Positions 1 to 6,276 of a stretch of DNA of 24,193 bases are shown piece by piece (positions within the stretch are counted from its first letter, which is position 1; the number at the start of each line of letters is the position of its first letter). The DNA comes from a virus, in the IMG/VR virus record IMGVR_UViG_3300025652_000539, positions 1-24,193 of that record. One strand, written 5' to 3'. The position numbers and the translations under genes were made by a program. The notes beneath the pieces were generated by a model. It made no database searches. It had not been told where the DNA came from and saw only the letters and a program-made list of their open reading frames with translations.

Positions 1-344
1 AAGATATAACCCATGAATCCACCAATAACGGCTATACCGATAATTCTAGCTGTCCAATCTTTAGAGAACATAGATCTGGCACTTTGTATGTCTGCTGTCT
101 CTAGTGCAAACAGATCTACATCAAGTTCTTTCATCTTAATGTCAAAATCATTATCTAATTTCTTAAGTTCTACAAGTTGCTCAGGCGTGGCTTTCTGCAC
201 AGCTTTTTCTACATCTTTAGGAGTGTTCTTGCATCCCAACGCCTGAGAAACCATATTCATTGCCATGCCGCCCATTGGGCCACCTAAGGCAGTTCCGATT
301 GTAGGTGCTACTGCACCTAATACACCTTTTAATAGTTCTTTCAT
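1..344 (-). CDS. Holin-like small membrane protein (partial, runs off the left edge)
   Basis: The reading frame opens at ATG 342-344 and stays open to base 1, giving 114 codons with no stop, so the C-terminus is missing. The start MKELLKGVLGAVAPTIGTAL is followed by a Gly/Ala-rich hydrophobic stretch (about residues 8-37), a charged helical middle (PEQLVELKKLDNDF...MKELDVDLFAL), then KDWTARIIGIAVIGGFMG, where a second membrane segment begins. This layout matches my memory of the phage/gene-transfer-agent holins of the 3-TM family, in which a DWTxR motif precedes the membrane segments. The likely role is inner-membrane permeabilisation at lysis. It follows the cyclase gene after a 31-base gap and has its own upstream copy of the TTGACR-N9-TGCAACTTAC element. 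AAAGG lies only one base before the ATG, closer than usual. The family call is by resemblance and is moderate. Confidence 0.6.
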   Translation of the reverse strand, partial: MKELLKGVLGAVAPTIGTALGGPMGGMAMNMVSQALGCKNTPKDVEKAVQKATPEQLVELKKLDNDFDIKMKELDVDLFALETADIQSARSMFSKDWTARIIGIAVIGGFMGYI

Positions 345-348
345 CCTT

Positions 349-379
349 TAATTTGTAAGTTGCAAATCGTAAACGTCAA
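349..379 (-). promoter_or_regulatory. Bipartite promoter-like element, copy 3
   Basis: On the minus strand this reads TTGACG, nine bases, then TGCAACTTAC. Copies 1 (22024-22054) and 2 (8141-8171) have the same two blocks at the same spacing. The TTGAC block overlaps the TGA stop of the cyclase gene (376-378). TTGACG resembles a sigma-70 -35 box. The region 16-17 bases downstream, TACAAAT, is only a poor -10. It differs from the other copies by lacking GGTCTT after TTAC. The holin-like start codon is only 5 bases downstream of the element. If this is a sigma-70-type promoter, the mRNA would be nearly leaderless. Confidence 0.5.
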
Positions 380-2151
380 CTTGTGTAGGTATAAATTTTT
401 ATTTTTTCTTCTTTCCCTTTAACCTGTATTTCATCTACATAGTCAAAGATCATATCGTCTACACCTTTAATTGTTTCTAAAGGAAATAGGGTGTTGGCTT
501 CGTAGTTCCTAGTTTGTCCTTCTAACCTGGCACCTAGATTAACGGCATCGCCTATAACTGATAGATCCATTCTCAATTCTGAACCCATGCCACCTACTAT
601 GGCATTACCTGTAGAAATGCCAGTACCTACAGCTATTAATGGCAAACCTTTAGCCTGATACTCTTCTGCAATTATCTTTGCTTCTGCTTCTATGGCTCTA
701 CCTGCCAACAATGCCTTTGTTCTGTGGTCTTCACATGGAATGGGATAGTTCCACCAGGCCATGATGCAATCACCCATGTATTTATCTATGGTGGCACCGT
801 TAGCCAATAGTATGTTTGTCATTCTGTCTAAAAAATTATTAATTAGATCTACAAGATCTTCTGGGTTATCTTTGTGTGCTTCTGATATAGGGGTAAACCC
901 AACAATGTCCATGAAAAGGAACGACATTTCTTTACGCTCTCCGCCTAGTTTCATTAGTCCAGGATCTTTGATAATCATATCTACATACTCAGGCGATAAG
1001 TAAGTTTTAAACTGGTCGCGAATCTGCTGTCTTAACTTGTACTGTTCTCTAAATCGTAAGTAATAAGAAACACTGCCTGCAATAAAAGATCCTATCAATG
1101 TCCAGGTAACATCTAATAATATGCCTGCCTGGATTAACCAATGCCCACACCAGGCAAGCGCAAAAAGGCTTGATATGGTTAATACTAGGCCAAGGCTCAT
1201 GCTTAGTTTCTTCGTTAGAAGCCAAATACAGAGGACGAAAATTAGAAAAATAGCAATTTCTGCGCCTAAATGCCATTCTGGGATCCTGGGAGAGTTAGGC
1301 AGTAATATTGATTCAGCCAGGGCGGCTTGTAAGAAATGACTGTTGATTAATCCAACTGGTGTTGAGATCTGCCCAAGTCCACCTGCGCTAGATCCTATGA
1401 TTACGTATTTATCCTGGGCGGCTTCTAAGTTGTCTAGGCTAATCACTTCTGTATCTACGTAGCTTACCCACTTACGCATTAGCGGATCTACTGATATAGA
1501 TGGTAGTGATGGTATACGTATCTCACCATCAGTCATATTTATAATGTAAGTGTCCTGGCCTGTAAGTTGTTTAAGGATCTCTAGTGCCATACTTGGTGCA
1601 AAGCCGTCTGGTGTTCTTAGTAACAAAGGGATCTGTCTTACTAAACCATCTACATCTGTAGGTGCGGATGCTACGCCTTGGGCGGCACTTTGTTTTAATA
1701 GATCTATGTTTTCTATAACGCCTCTAGCCTGGTATCCATTTCCTAGATCTTCACCAAGTACAACTGTGCCAACCGTAGGTGGGAAGGTGTCACTGCTTGC
1801 GCTTTCAAATACTGACAAGACAGAAGGGCCGTAACTTAACGCCTCTGCAAATGCTACATCACCACCCAATCTATCTGGTTGCGGAAATGCAAACGCCCAG
1901 GCTTGTCCATAACTGCCAGCTTCTAATAATTTAATTTGTAGATCTGCTAGATCTTTTCTAGGTAAAGGCCAACCACCAAGATCTTCAAGATCCTTTTCTG
2001 TTATGTCCAAAACAACAAAGTTACCTGTAGGATCTTGTTTGGGTATAAACGCATCAAAGGTTTTAAGTTTTAAGATCTCTAGCGGTGTTACCTGAAACAA
2101 TAAAGGTAATATTAGGCATGTTAGTAGGGTAGGGAATATTAGTCTCTTCAT
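376..2151 (-). CDS. CHASE2-domain class III adenylate cyclase, membrane-bound
   Basis: This 591-residue protein has an N-terminal membrane anchor (about 5-21), an extracytoplasmic CHASE2 sensor domain (about 25-290), three further membrane helices (about 296-313, 318-335, 343-362), then a cytoplasmic class III cyclase domain (about 400-585). The catalytic set looks complete: metal-binding Asp415 (FLFMDIVGF) and Asp461 (DKYMGDCIMAWW), purine-reading Lys457 and Asp529, and transition-state Asn538 and Arg542 (VIGDAVNLGARLE). The Lys/Asp pair predicts ATP rather than GTP as substrate, so the product should be cAMP. The start overlaps the FecR gene stop as TAATG, implying coupled translation. Bacterial genomes often pair FecR-domain proteins with CHASE2 cyclases, so the two probably act together, with the FecR protein or its ligand outside and cAMP inside. 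It is unusual in a phage and shows no sign of decay. Confidence 0.88.
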   Translation of the reverse strand: MKRLIFPTLLTCLILPLLFQVTPLEILKLKTFDAFIPKQDPTGNFVVLDITEKDLEDLGGWPLPRKDLADLQIKLLEAGSYGQAWAFAFPQPDRLGGDVAFAEALSYGPSVLSVFESASSDTFPPTVGTVVLGEDLGNGYQARGVIENIDLLKQSAAQGVASAPTDVDGLVRQIPLLLRTPDGFAPSMALEILKQLTGQDTYIINMTDGEIRIPSLPSISVDPLMRKWVSYVDTEVISLDNLEAAQDKYVIIGSSAGGLGQISTPVGLINSHFLQAALAESILLPNSPRIPEWHLGAEIAIFLIFVLCIWLLTKKLSMSLGLVLTISSLFALAWCGHWLIQAGILLDVTWTLIGSFIAGSVSYYLRFREQYKLRQQIRDQFKTYLSPEYVDMIIKDPGLMKLGGERKEMSFLFMDIVGFTPISEAHKDNPEDLVDLINNFLDRMTNILLANGATIDKYMGDCIMAWWNYPIPCEDHRTKALLAGRAIEAEAKIIAEEYQAKGLPLIAVGTGISTGNAIVGGMGSELRMDLSVIGDAVNLGARLEGQTRNYEANTLFPLETIKGVDDMIFDYVDEIQVKGKEEKIKIYTYTS

Positions 2152-3266
2152 TAATTTCCTTGCCTTATTTTGATTGCATTTGATGATCCACCGTTGATTT
2201 TTACGACATTCTCTACGCCATCTTGTATAAGAATTAACGTATAAGCACCAGAACCGTCAACATCTAACCTAAAACTGTTACCTACAGATCTAAATAAGCT
2301 AATTTGTTGTCCTGTTATGATCGTTGTAATTTGTGTATCTTTATCTTGTCCAATATTAGTACCACTTATTTTGATGCCTGTAGCCACTTGATCTAGTGTG
2401 TCTTCTTCATCAGCTATAGCCAAAGCATCAATAATGTTTAATAGATCTTCTAAAAAATTTACGTCTAGGTAATTTATATCCAGTTCTGTAAATTCTAAAG
2501 TTTCAGTATTATCTAAAAAGTCTTCTGCTAAGAAATCTACATCTAAGCCGTCAAAGTCTAAATAGTCTGCTGTGTTTTGTTGTTGATCTTCCTCTATATA
2601 ATCTTTATTTCTACTAGGTGGGGTAATAATCATCATGTTATCTATCATGTCTAAAGTGAGATCTAAAATGACAGGTGGTGAAGGTTTTTGATAATAAGTA
2701 ATGGCAGTTGTAGCCTGGAAGGGTTGATTTAAAACAACCTGTCCTATAGCCGTCTCTACCACTATTTCACCACTACTATTACCAAACTCATCAGGCAATA
2801 GAACAAAAAGTGAAGAACCCTCTTCGCGTGTAGTCACAGAAAAGTTTGTACCTCGCACATAAACATCTGCACTAGGTGTTTTTATACGTATAGCTTTCTT
2901 GTTATTAAATTTACCTGTTAAAAACCTTGCACTACCAGAAGCAAAACGTAAGGCCATTTCTGATTTGTTAGGATCTGGATCATAAATATACTTAGTAATT
3001 TTTAAACGGCTATGATCCATGACACGCACTTGCGTTTCATCTTCAAAAGTAATTTGTACTCTACCGCGTTGCGTTTTTACATCGTCAAGCTGTTGTATAG
3101 CAAAATCTATTTCTGCGCCATACGGTTTATCTCTTACTACTTGAGCATTGCCGTTAAGTTCGCTTATGTTCCCAATACTAGCAAGAGGTACTGGTACCGC
3201 CGTCACTCTGAACGACACAGATGCTAGAAGTACCAGTGCCGCTAGATATAATTTTAAGCCAATCAT
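2151..3266 (-). CDS. Secreted FecR-domain protein with acidic Leu-Asp repeats and curlin-like C-terminus
   Basis: This 371-residue protein starts with a Sec signal peptide (residues 1-23, likely cut after VTA). A FecR domain follows (about 30-190), recognisable by its opening pattern, the DETQVRVMDHSRLKI strand and the late PSADVYVRGTNFSV signature. Residues 234-277 hold two acidic imperfect repeats built on Leu-Asp (DYLDFDGLDVDFLAEDFLDN and the ELDINYLDVNFLEDLL region). Residues 319-371 look like curlin repeats: GNSF, IQDGVEN and IRQGN at regular spacing. This suggests that the tail can co-assemble with, or bind, the curlin-like product of the preceding gene. It has no anti-sigma-type cytoplasmic domain, so it is not a classical iron regulator. 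The first 89 bases overlap the end of the curlin gene in another frame, and the end overlaps the cyclase start. FecR call strong; curlin-tail call moderate. Confidence 0.78.
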   Translation of the reverse strand: MIGLKLYLAALVLLASVSFRVTAVPVPLASIGNISELNGNAQVVRDKPYGAEIDFAIQQLDDVKTQRGRVQITFEDETQVRVMDHSRLKITKYIYDPDPNKSEMALRFASGSARFLTGKFNNKKAIRIKTPSADVYVRGTNFSVTTREEGSSLFVLLPDEFGNSSGEIVVETAIGQVVLNQPFQATTAITYYQKPSPPVILDLTLDMIDNMMIITPPSRNKDYIEEDQQQNTADYLDFDGLDVDFLAEDFLDNTETLEFTELDINYLDVNFLEDLLNIIDALAIADEEDTLDQVATGIKISGTNIGQDKDTQITTIITGQQISLFRSVGNSFRLDVDGSGAYTLILIQDGVENVVKINGGSSNAIKIRQGN

Positions 3267-3891
3267 TATTTAAAGTAGATTGTTGTTCTATAGAAAATGT
3301 ACGGTCTGAACCATCATGTTCTAAATGAAAGAAGCCATTAGATGCACCATCACCGTCATAAGTTAATGTGTTATCAGATCCATCAAAATCAACATAATTT
3401 GTAGCTAGATCTATATCTATAGCGGCTGTAATTGAGTTACTAGATCCATTTATTATCCAATCTAAATCTAAATTACTAGCCTGCGCCGCGTTAGCCTGGT
3501 TAAGCGTAAATTGATTACTATTACCTGTAACATCTACATTTATATTTGATGAATCTGCATTGTAAGTATTTGTAGGATCTACACTTGTATTAAACGTATT
3601 TGAATCGCCGTCAAATTCATAAAATCCCACAAAAGAGTCACCAATTATCTTTCCTAACCATTTATTAGAATCACCAATCTGGTTTATATCTAATGTAGCT
3701 ATATTTGATGTAAATTGAAACGCTGTAAGATCTCCTGCTGTACTACCCGCGCCACCAATAATGTTTCCTGTTCCTAATTGTTCCAGGTCTATACTTGCGG
3801 CTCCTGTTGATCCAACCTGGTTGATCCAAATTTCGTTATCATTTGCTAGCAAGGGTGTAGATAATATTAATAATATAATTAGTTTTTTCAT
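3178..3891 (-). CDS. Secreted curlin-repeat (amyloid-like) protein
   Basis: A 237-residue protein with a clear signal peptide (MKKLIILLILSTPLLA, cut before NDNE). The mature part is rich in Asn, Gly, Ser, Asp and Thr and holds degenerate curlin repeats of the S/I-x5-Q-x-G-x-x-N type: IWINQVGSTGAASIDLEQLG, IATLDINQIGDSN, VDVTGNSNQFTLNQ, WIINGSSNSITAAI, VDFDGSDNTLTYDGDGASN. It ends with Cys225 and Cys237, which could form a disulfide. It is more acidic and less regular than E. coli CsgA/CsgB, so it may be a fibre subunit, a nucleator or a CsgG cargo of another kind. It starts by an ATGA overlap with csgG, with GAGG eight bases upstream, which fits export through that pore. Its last 28 codons overlap the signal-peptide region of the FecR gene. 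Confidence 0.7.
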   Translation of the reverse strand: MKKLIILLILSTPLLANDNEIWINQVGSTGAASIDLEQLGTGNIIGGAGSTAGDLTAFQFTSNIATLDINQIGDSNKWLGKIIGDSFVGFYEFDGDSNTFNTSVDPTNTYNADSSNINVDVTGNSNQFTLNQANAAQASNLDLDWIINGSSNSITAAIDIDLATNYVDFDGSDNTLTYDGDGASNGFFHLEHDGSDRTFSIEQQSTLNNDWLKIISSGTGTSSICVVQSDGGTSTSC

Positions 3892-4709
3892 TCTTTATAC
3901 CTCCATAAATTAAGTGTTACACCCTCGTTTATAGTTGCCAGTACAGCACTCTCTATTGCTATTTGTAGTGCCACTGACATTGGTTCATTTGCTACAGAGC
4001 CACCTTCCATTTCTATCAATTCGGTGCCTTCGCTAATAAACCTAAATACATCGTTATCTAAAGATGCTGAAAACAACGTCTTAGTAACTAAAACTTCTGT
4101 TATAACTTTGCCTGTACTTACTGAAACTGTGCGTAAGCTTAATGTTATTTGATCTCTTCTTATTTGACGATTTGCGCCCACTGATAGCCACCTAATCCCC
4201 AGACCTGACGATTCAATATTTGCTTCATAAGATAGGACGGATCCAACCATGATGAGATCTGCGAAAACGAGCGGCATAAGCTGTGTATCTTCGTTAAATG
4301 TATCTCTGGTAGATCTAATTAACTGCCTTTCTTTAGTTACTGCATCTAAGGACACTCTTTCTACTACATCAAAGAAGTTAGAATGTTTTAGTGCGCGTAT
4401 TAGATAGGCGTGTGGTGCCTGGGTTAGTGCTGTACTAAATGTAGCGTATTTAGAATTAGATCTTCTTTGTCCTGTTTGATCTGTAAAATCATAAACGGCA
4501 ATAACAGGTTTTCTAACTGGCTCTTGTACATTTGCCAACTCTGTATGCAATGTCTGTAACTGTGCATCTTCTATGTACTCTATGGGTGGAAGATTATTTT
4601 CTAGGGGATCAATCATTAGACTGCAACTAGAAACCAAAACCGCCAATAGGCACAACCACAGTAGTTTCAGTGCCATCCTCTGAAATGATTGTAACTCTAA
4701 CTTCATCAT
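3888..4709 (-). CDS. csgG: CsgG-like outer-membrane curli secretion pore lipoprotein
   Basis: A 273-codon frame whose likely true start is Met12 (base 4676), which gives a lipoprotein signal MALKLLWLCLLAVLVSSC with acylated Cys29. From about residue 67 the protein matches CsgG in order: VIAVYDFTDQTGQRRSNSKY, FSTALTQAPHAYLIRALKHS, FDVVERVSLDAVTKERQLIR, ADLIMVGSVLSYEANIESSG, LRTVSVSTGKVITEV, then FRFISEG and NEPMSVALQIAIESAVLATI. CsgG forms a nonameric outer-membrane pore that exports curlin from the periplasm. The full-length match suggests a working pore. The gene overlaps csgF upstream and joins the curlin-like gene by ATGA, as expected for a pore, accessory and cargo operon. No CsgE or CsgD is visible. 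Family call strong; start codon uncertain, since no well-spaced ribosome site favours either Met. Confidence 0.9.
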   Translation of the reverse strand: MMKLELQSFQRMALKLLWLCLLAVLVSSCSLMIDPLENNLPPIEYIEDAQLQTLHTELANVQEPVRKPVIAVYDFTDQTGQRRSNSKYATFSTALTQAPHAYLIRALKHSNFFDVVERVSLDAVTKERQLIRSTRDTFNEDTQLMPLVFADLIMVGSVLSYEANIESSGLGIRWLSVGANRQIRRDQITLSLRTVSVSTGKVITEVLVTKTLFSASLDNDVFRFISEGTELIEMEGGSVANEPMSVALQIAIESAVLATINEGVTLNLWRYKE

Positions 4710-5091
4710 CTGTTATCTCGTATTCAATTAAATTGCCGTCTAATTCCATAGATCCGCTAGTGCGTGGATCTTCACCAAACAAGGCATCTTCTATTCTTTT
4801 TGAAATGTTGGCATAGATACGACTGGTGAGATTCCGCATAAACCTTGCTTCTACAGTGTTATTTTGTTCGCGCTCTATTTCGTCTTGTAATGCCTGGATC
4901 TCCTCACGTAAGGCTTTTTTTCTATTTGCTTCAGTTTGTTCTATAAAAAAGTAATGATTAGACGTACCCACACCGCTAAAAGAAGGTGATTTAAACTCAT
5001 GCACCATTTCATCAGCCTGTACTATCTGAAACACCAGGACAAAAAAGATAATGTTTACAAGCAATAATTTAACTTCTGTATTGCCCATCAA
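4627..5091 (-). CDS. csgF: CsgF-like curli assembly factor
   Basis: A 154-residue secreted protein with a signal peptide ending IVQA before DEMVHEF. The mature N-terminus, MVHEFKSPSFSGVGTSNHYF, matches the conserved CsgF start (F-x-NP-x-FGG pattern) that plugs into the CsgG channel. A central charged helix follows (about residues 52-77), then a helix ARFMRNLTSRIYANISKRI, and a C-terminal strand region (MELDGNLIEYEITDDEVRVT...TETTVVVPIGGF) like the CsgF tail. In E. coli, CsgF sits at the outer mouth of CsgG and holds the nucleator at the surface. It overlaps the 116-residue membrane gene by ATGA and csgG by 83 bases (50 if csgG starts at Met12). It is longer than E. coli CsgF mainly because of the charged helix. 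Confidence 0.82.
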   Translation of the reverse strand: MMGNTEVKLLLVNIIFFVLVFQIVQADEMVHEFKSPSFSGVGTSNHYFFIEQTEANRKKALREEIQALQDEIEREQNNTVEARFMRNLTSRIYANISKRIEDALFGEDPRTSGSMELDGNLIEYEITDDEVRVTIISEDGTETTVVVPIGGFGF

Positions 5092-5438
5092 TCCCTTCTT
5101 TGATCTTCTTTTTGTGCCTTAGTTATTTCGTTGGTGTCTATCAACTCTGGCATCTTTACTAAGGTCTTTAGTAACACATCATTTCTTATAAGTGATTGGT
5201 CTATCATTCTTACCCTATCAATCAAGCTGACTATAATCCCATATTGTGAATCTAGTTTTGTTGTTAGCCTTTCTTCCATCGTATCAAGGCTTGCTTGCAC
5301 CTTATCATCTAGGACATCTACCTTCTCAGTCATGCCGTCAATGATCTTAAATATAAGTTTATAAAGAAAGAACCCTACAGCTACAAGTGCCGCAGTAGGA
5401 ACCCCCAATTCTGAGATAATAAGAACCGCATCATCCAT
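5088..5438 (-). CDS. Membrane-anchored coiled-coil protein, possible lysis accessory
   Basis: I do not recognise a named family. The 116 residues begin with one hydrophobic segment (about 12-33, GVPTAALVAVGFFLYKLIF). A long amphipathic helix follows, likely a coiled coil (about 35-95, KVDVLDDKVQASLDTMEERL and SLIDRVRMIDQSLIRNDVL). The tail is charged and ends QRRD. This layout, one N-terminal anchor plus a rod, is seen in phage holin-associated proteins and i-spanins, but it gives no proof. It lies between the XhlA-like gene and csgF and shares an ATGA overlap with csgF, so it is translated with both groups. It might belong to the curli cassette rather than to lysis. Confidence 0.6.
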   Translation of the reverse strand: MDDAVLIISELGVPTAALVAVGFFLYKLIFKIIDGMTEKVDVLDDKVQASLDTMEERLTTKLDSQYGIIVSLIDRVRMIDQSLIRNDVLLKTLVKMPELIDTNEITKAQKEDQRRD

Positions 5439-5439
5439 T

Positions 5440-5622
5440 TTAAATATACCTAGAGGCGAGCAGGGTAGTGATGATAAGTGGGTAAATACCCCACATAATA
5501 GTTTCTAGTCTTTTAAATTTTGCAGATCCTTCGTCTAATCTGTCTTCTATGTACTTAAAGCGTATAGCATTTTCACGCTGATACGCTTCTAGTGTTGTAA
5601 TTGTTTCAGTTTGGCTTTCCAT
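5440..5622 (-). CDS. XhlA-like tail-anchored membrane protein (lysis accessory)
   Basis: A 60-residue protein. Residues 5-40 form a charged, probably coiled-coil helix (YQRENAIRFKYIEDRLDEGS), and residues 43-57 form a C-terminal hydrophobic anchor (MWGIYPLIITTLLAS). The size, order and E-x-R-L-x-x-LE-x-x-MW-G-I pattern resemble the XhlA/hemolysin family of small phage membrane proteins that act with holins. The start overlaps the end of the upstream 96-residue gene by 17 bases, and the next gene starts one base after its stop. Family call by resemblance. Confidence 0.6.
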   Translation of the reverse strand: MESQTETITTLEAYQRENAIRFKYIEDRLDEGSAKFKRLETIMWGIYPLIITTLLASRYI

Positions 5623-5896
5623 TAGATCCTAATAGATCCTGTAGTTCTTTTTGTTTAAGGCTGAAATGATCTCTTTTAAGTTCAAATTCTTGTACTTGTG
5701 GTGCTAACTGCTCTATCTGGTTTTGTAGATGTTGCATGGTTGCGGCCACTTTGTATTGATGTTCGTCTAGTGAATCACTACTAACAACATTGCCATCAGG
5801 CATATTTATGTCGAAGGTTTGCTTTTGAATAGTGCCTTGAGTTTGCTCCAGGCTTTCTTTATCTTCTCTTTTATTTTCTTCATTTTTGTTTTCCAT
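5606..5896 (-). CDS. Conserved-looking hydrophilic coiled-coil protein, unknown function
   Basis: I do not recognise this 96-residue protein. It has no signal peptide or membrane segment. The first 25 residues are highly charged (Glu, Lys, Asn), the middle (about 28-45) has FDINMPDGNVVSSDSLDEHQ, and the second half is a helical, Gln/Leu-rich stretch likely to be a coiled coil (YKVAATMQHLQNQIEQLAPQ and onwards). AGGAG stands about nine bases before the ATG, a good ribosome site, so it is probably a real gene. It lies in a run of short genes after the tail fibre and overlaps the XhlA-like gene, so a structural or lysis accessory role is possible. Confidence 0.6.
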   Translation of the reverse strand: MENKNEENKREDKESLEQTQGTIQKQTFDINMPDGNVVSSDSLDEHQYKVAATMQHLQNQIEQLAPQVQEFELKRDHFSLKQKELQDLLGSNGKPN

Positions 5897-5927
5897 TGGT
5901 TTTGCACTCCTATTTAATGGTTTTGGT

Positions 5928-6272
5928 TTAAGAAATTGTTTTTTGTACGCTTGTGGGTGTTATCTTTTCTGCTATCTGTGCATCTAAACTTGCTTTCATG
6001 GCTGTAACAGTATCAGCAGTCAAAGCCGCTTCTACCCAACCTTGTACTTTTGCGGCATCAAGACTTCCAAAGGCTGTAAAGCTAGAGATACTATCTGTGT
6101 CTAAACTTTGGCTTCCGTAACTTGTAGCTATCCAGTTGTTACCATCTGAATCTTTGTTAGTGCCATCTGTTGCGGTAAGTCTCCAATGTACGTTATAAAC
6201 TACATCACTATTGCTGTCTTTTGTTGGGTAAGTGTCAACTGTACTTACATCCCATGCATATGAAATTGCCAT
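5928..6272 (-). CDS. Small fibre-associated protein of unknown function
   Basis: A 114-residue soluble protein. The opening AISYAWDVSTVDTYPTKDSN, followed by VVYNVHWRLTATDGTN and a Trp-Ile-Ala-Thr-Ser stretch, looks like a beta-rich fold. The second half is helical (SLDAAKVQGWVEAALTADTV, MKASLDAQIAEKI). Small proteins starting with this YAWxVxxxxT...VVxxVxWR pattern are, from memory, common beside tail-fibre genes in marine myo- and siphophages, but I know of no proven function. The ribosome site AAGGAT lies inside the end of the fibre gene four bases away, so the pair is probably co-translated. It may decorate or help assemble the fibre. Confidence 0.65.
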   Translation of the reverse strand: MAISYAWDVSTVDTYPTKDSNSDVVYNVHWRLTATDGTNKDSDGNNWIATSYGSQSLDTDSISSFTAFGSLDAAKVQGWVEAALTADTVTAMKASLDAQIAEKITPTSVQKTIS

Positions 6273-6276
6273 AATT

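Noticed and set aside
1049-1276. A 75-codon minus-strand frame inside the cyclase gene
   Set aside because: It overlaps the membrane helices of the cyclase in another frame, and its composition and lack of a ribosome site mark it as a shadow.
3178-3891. Repeats in the curlin-like gene as a CRISPR or satellite array
   Set aside because: The repetition is at protein level and irregular in DNA; it fits curlin repeats in one open frame with a signal peptide.
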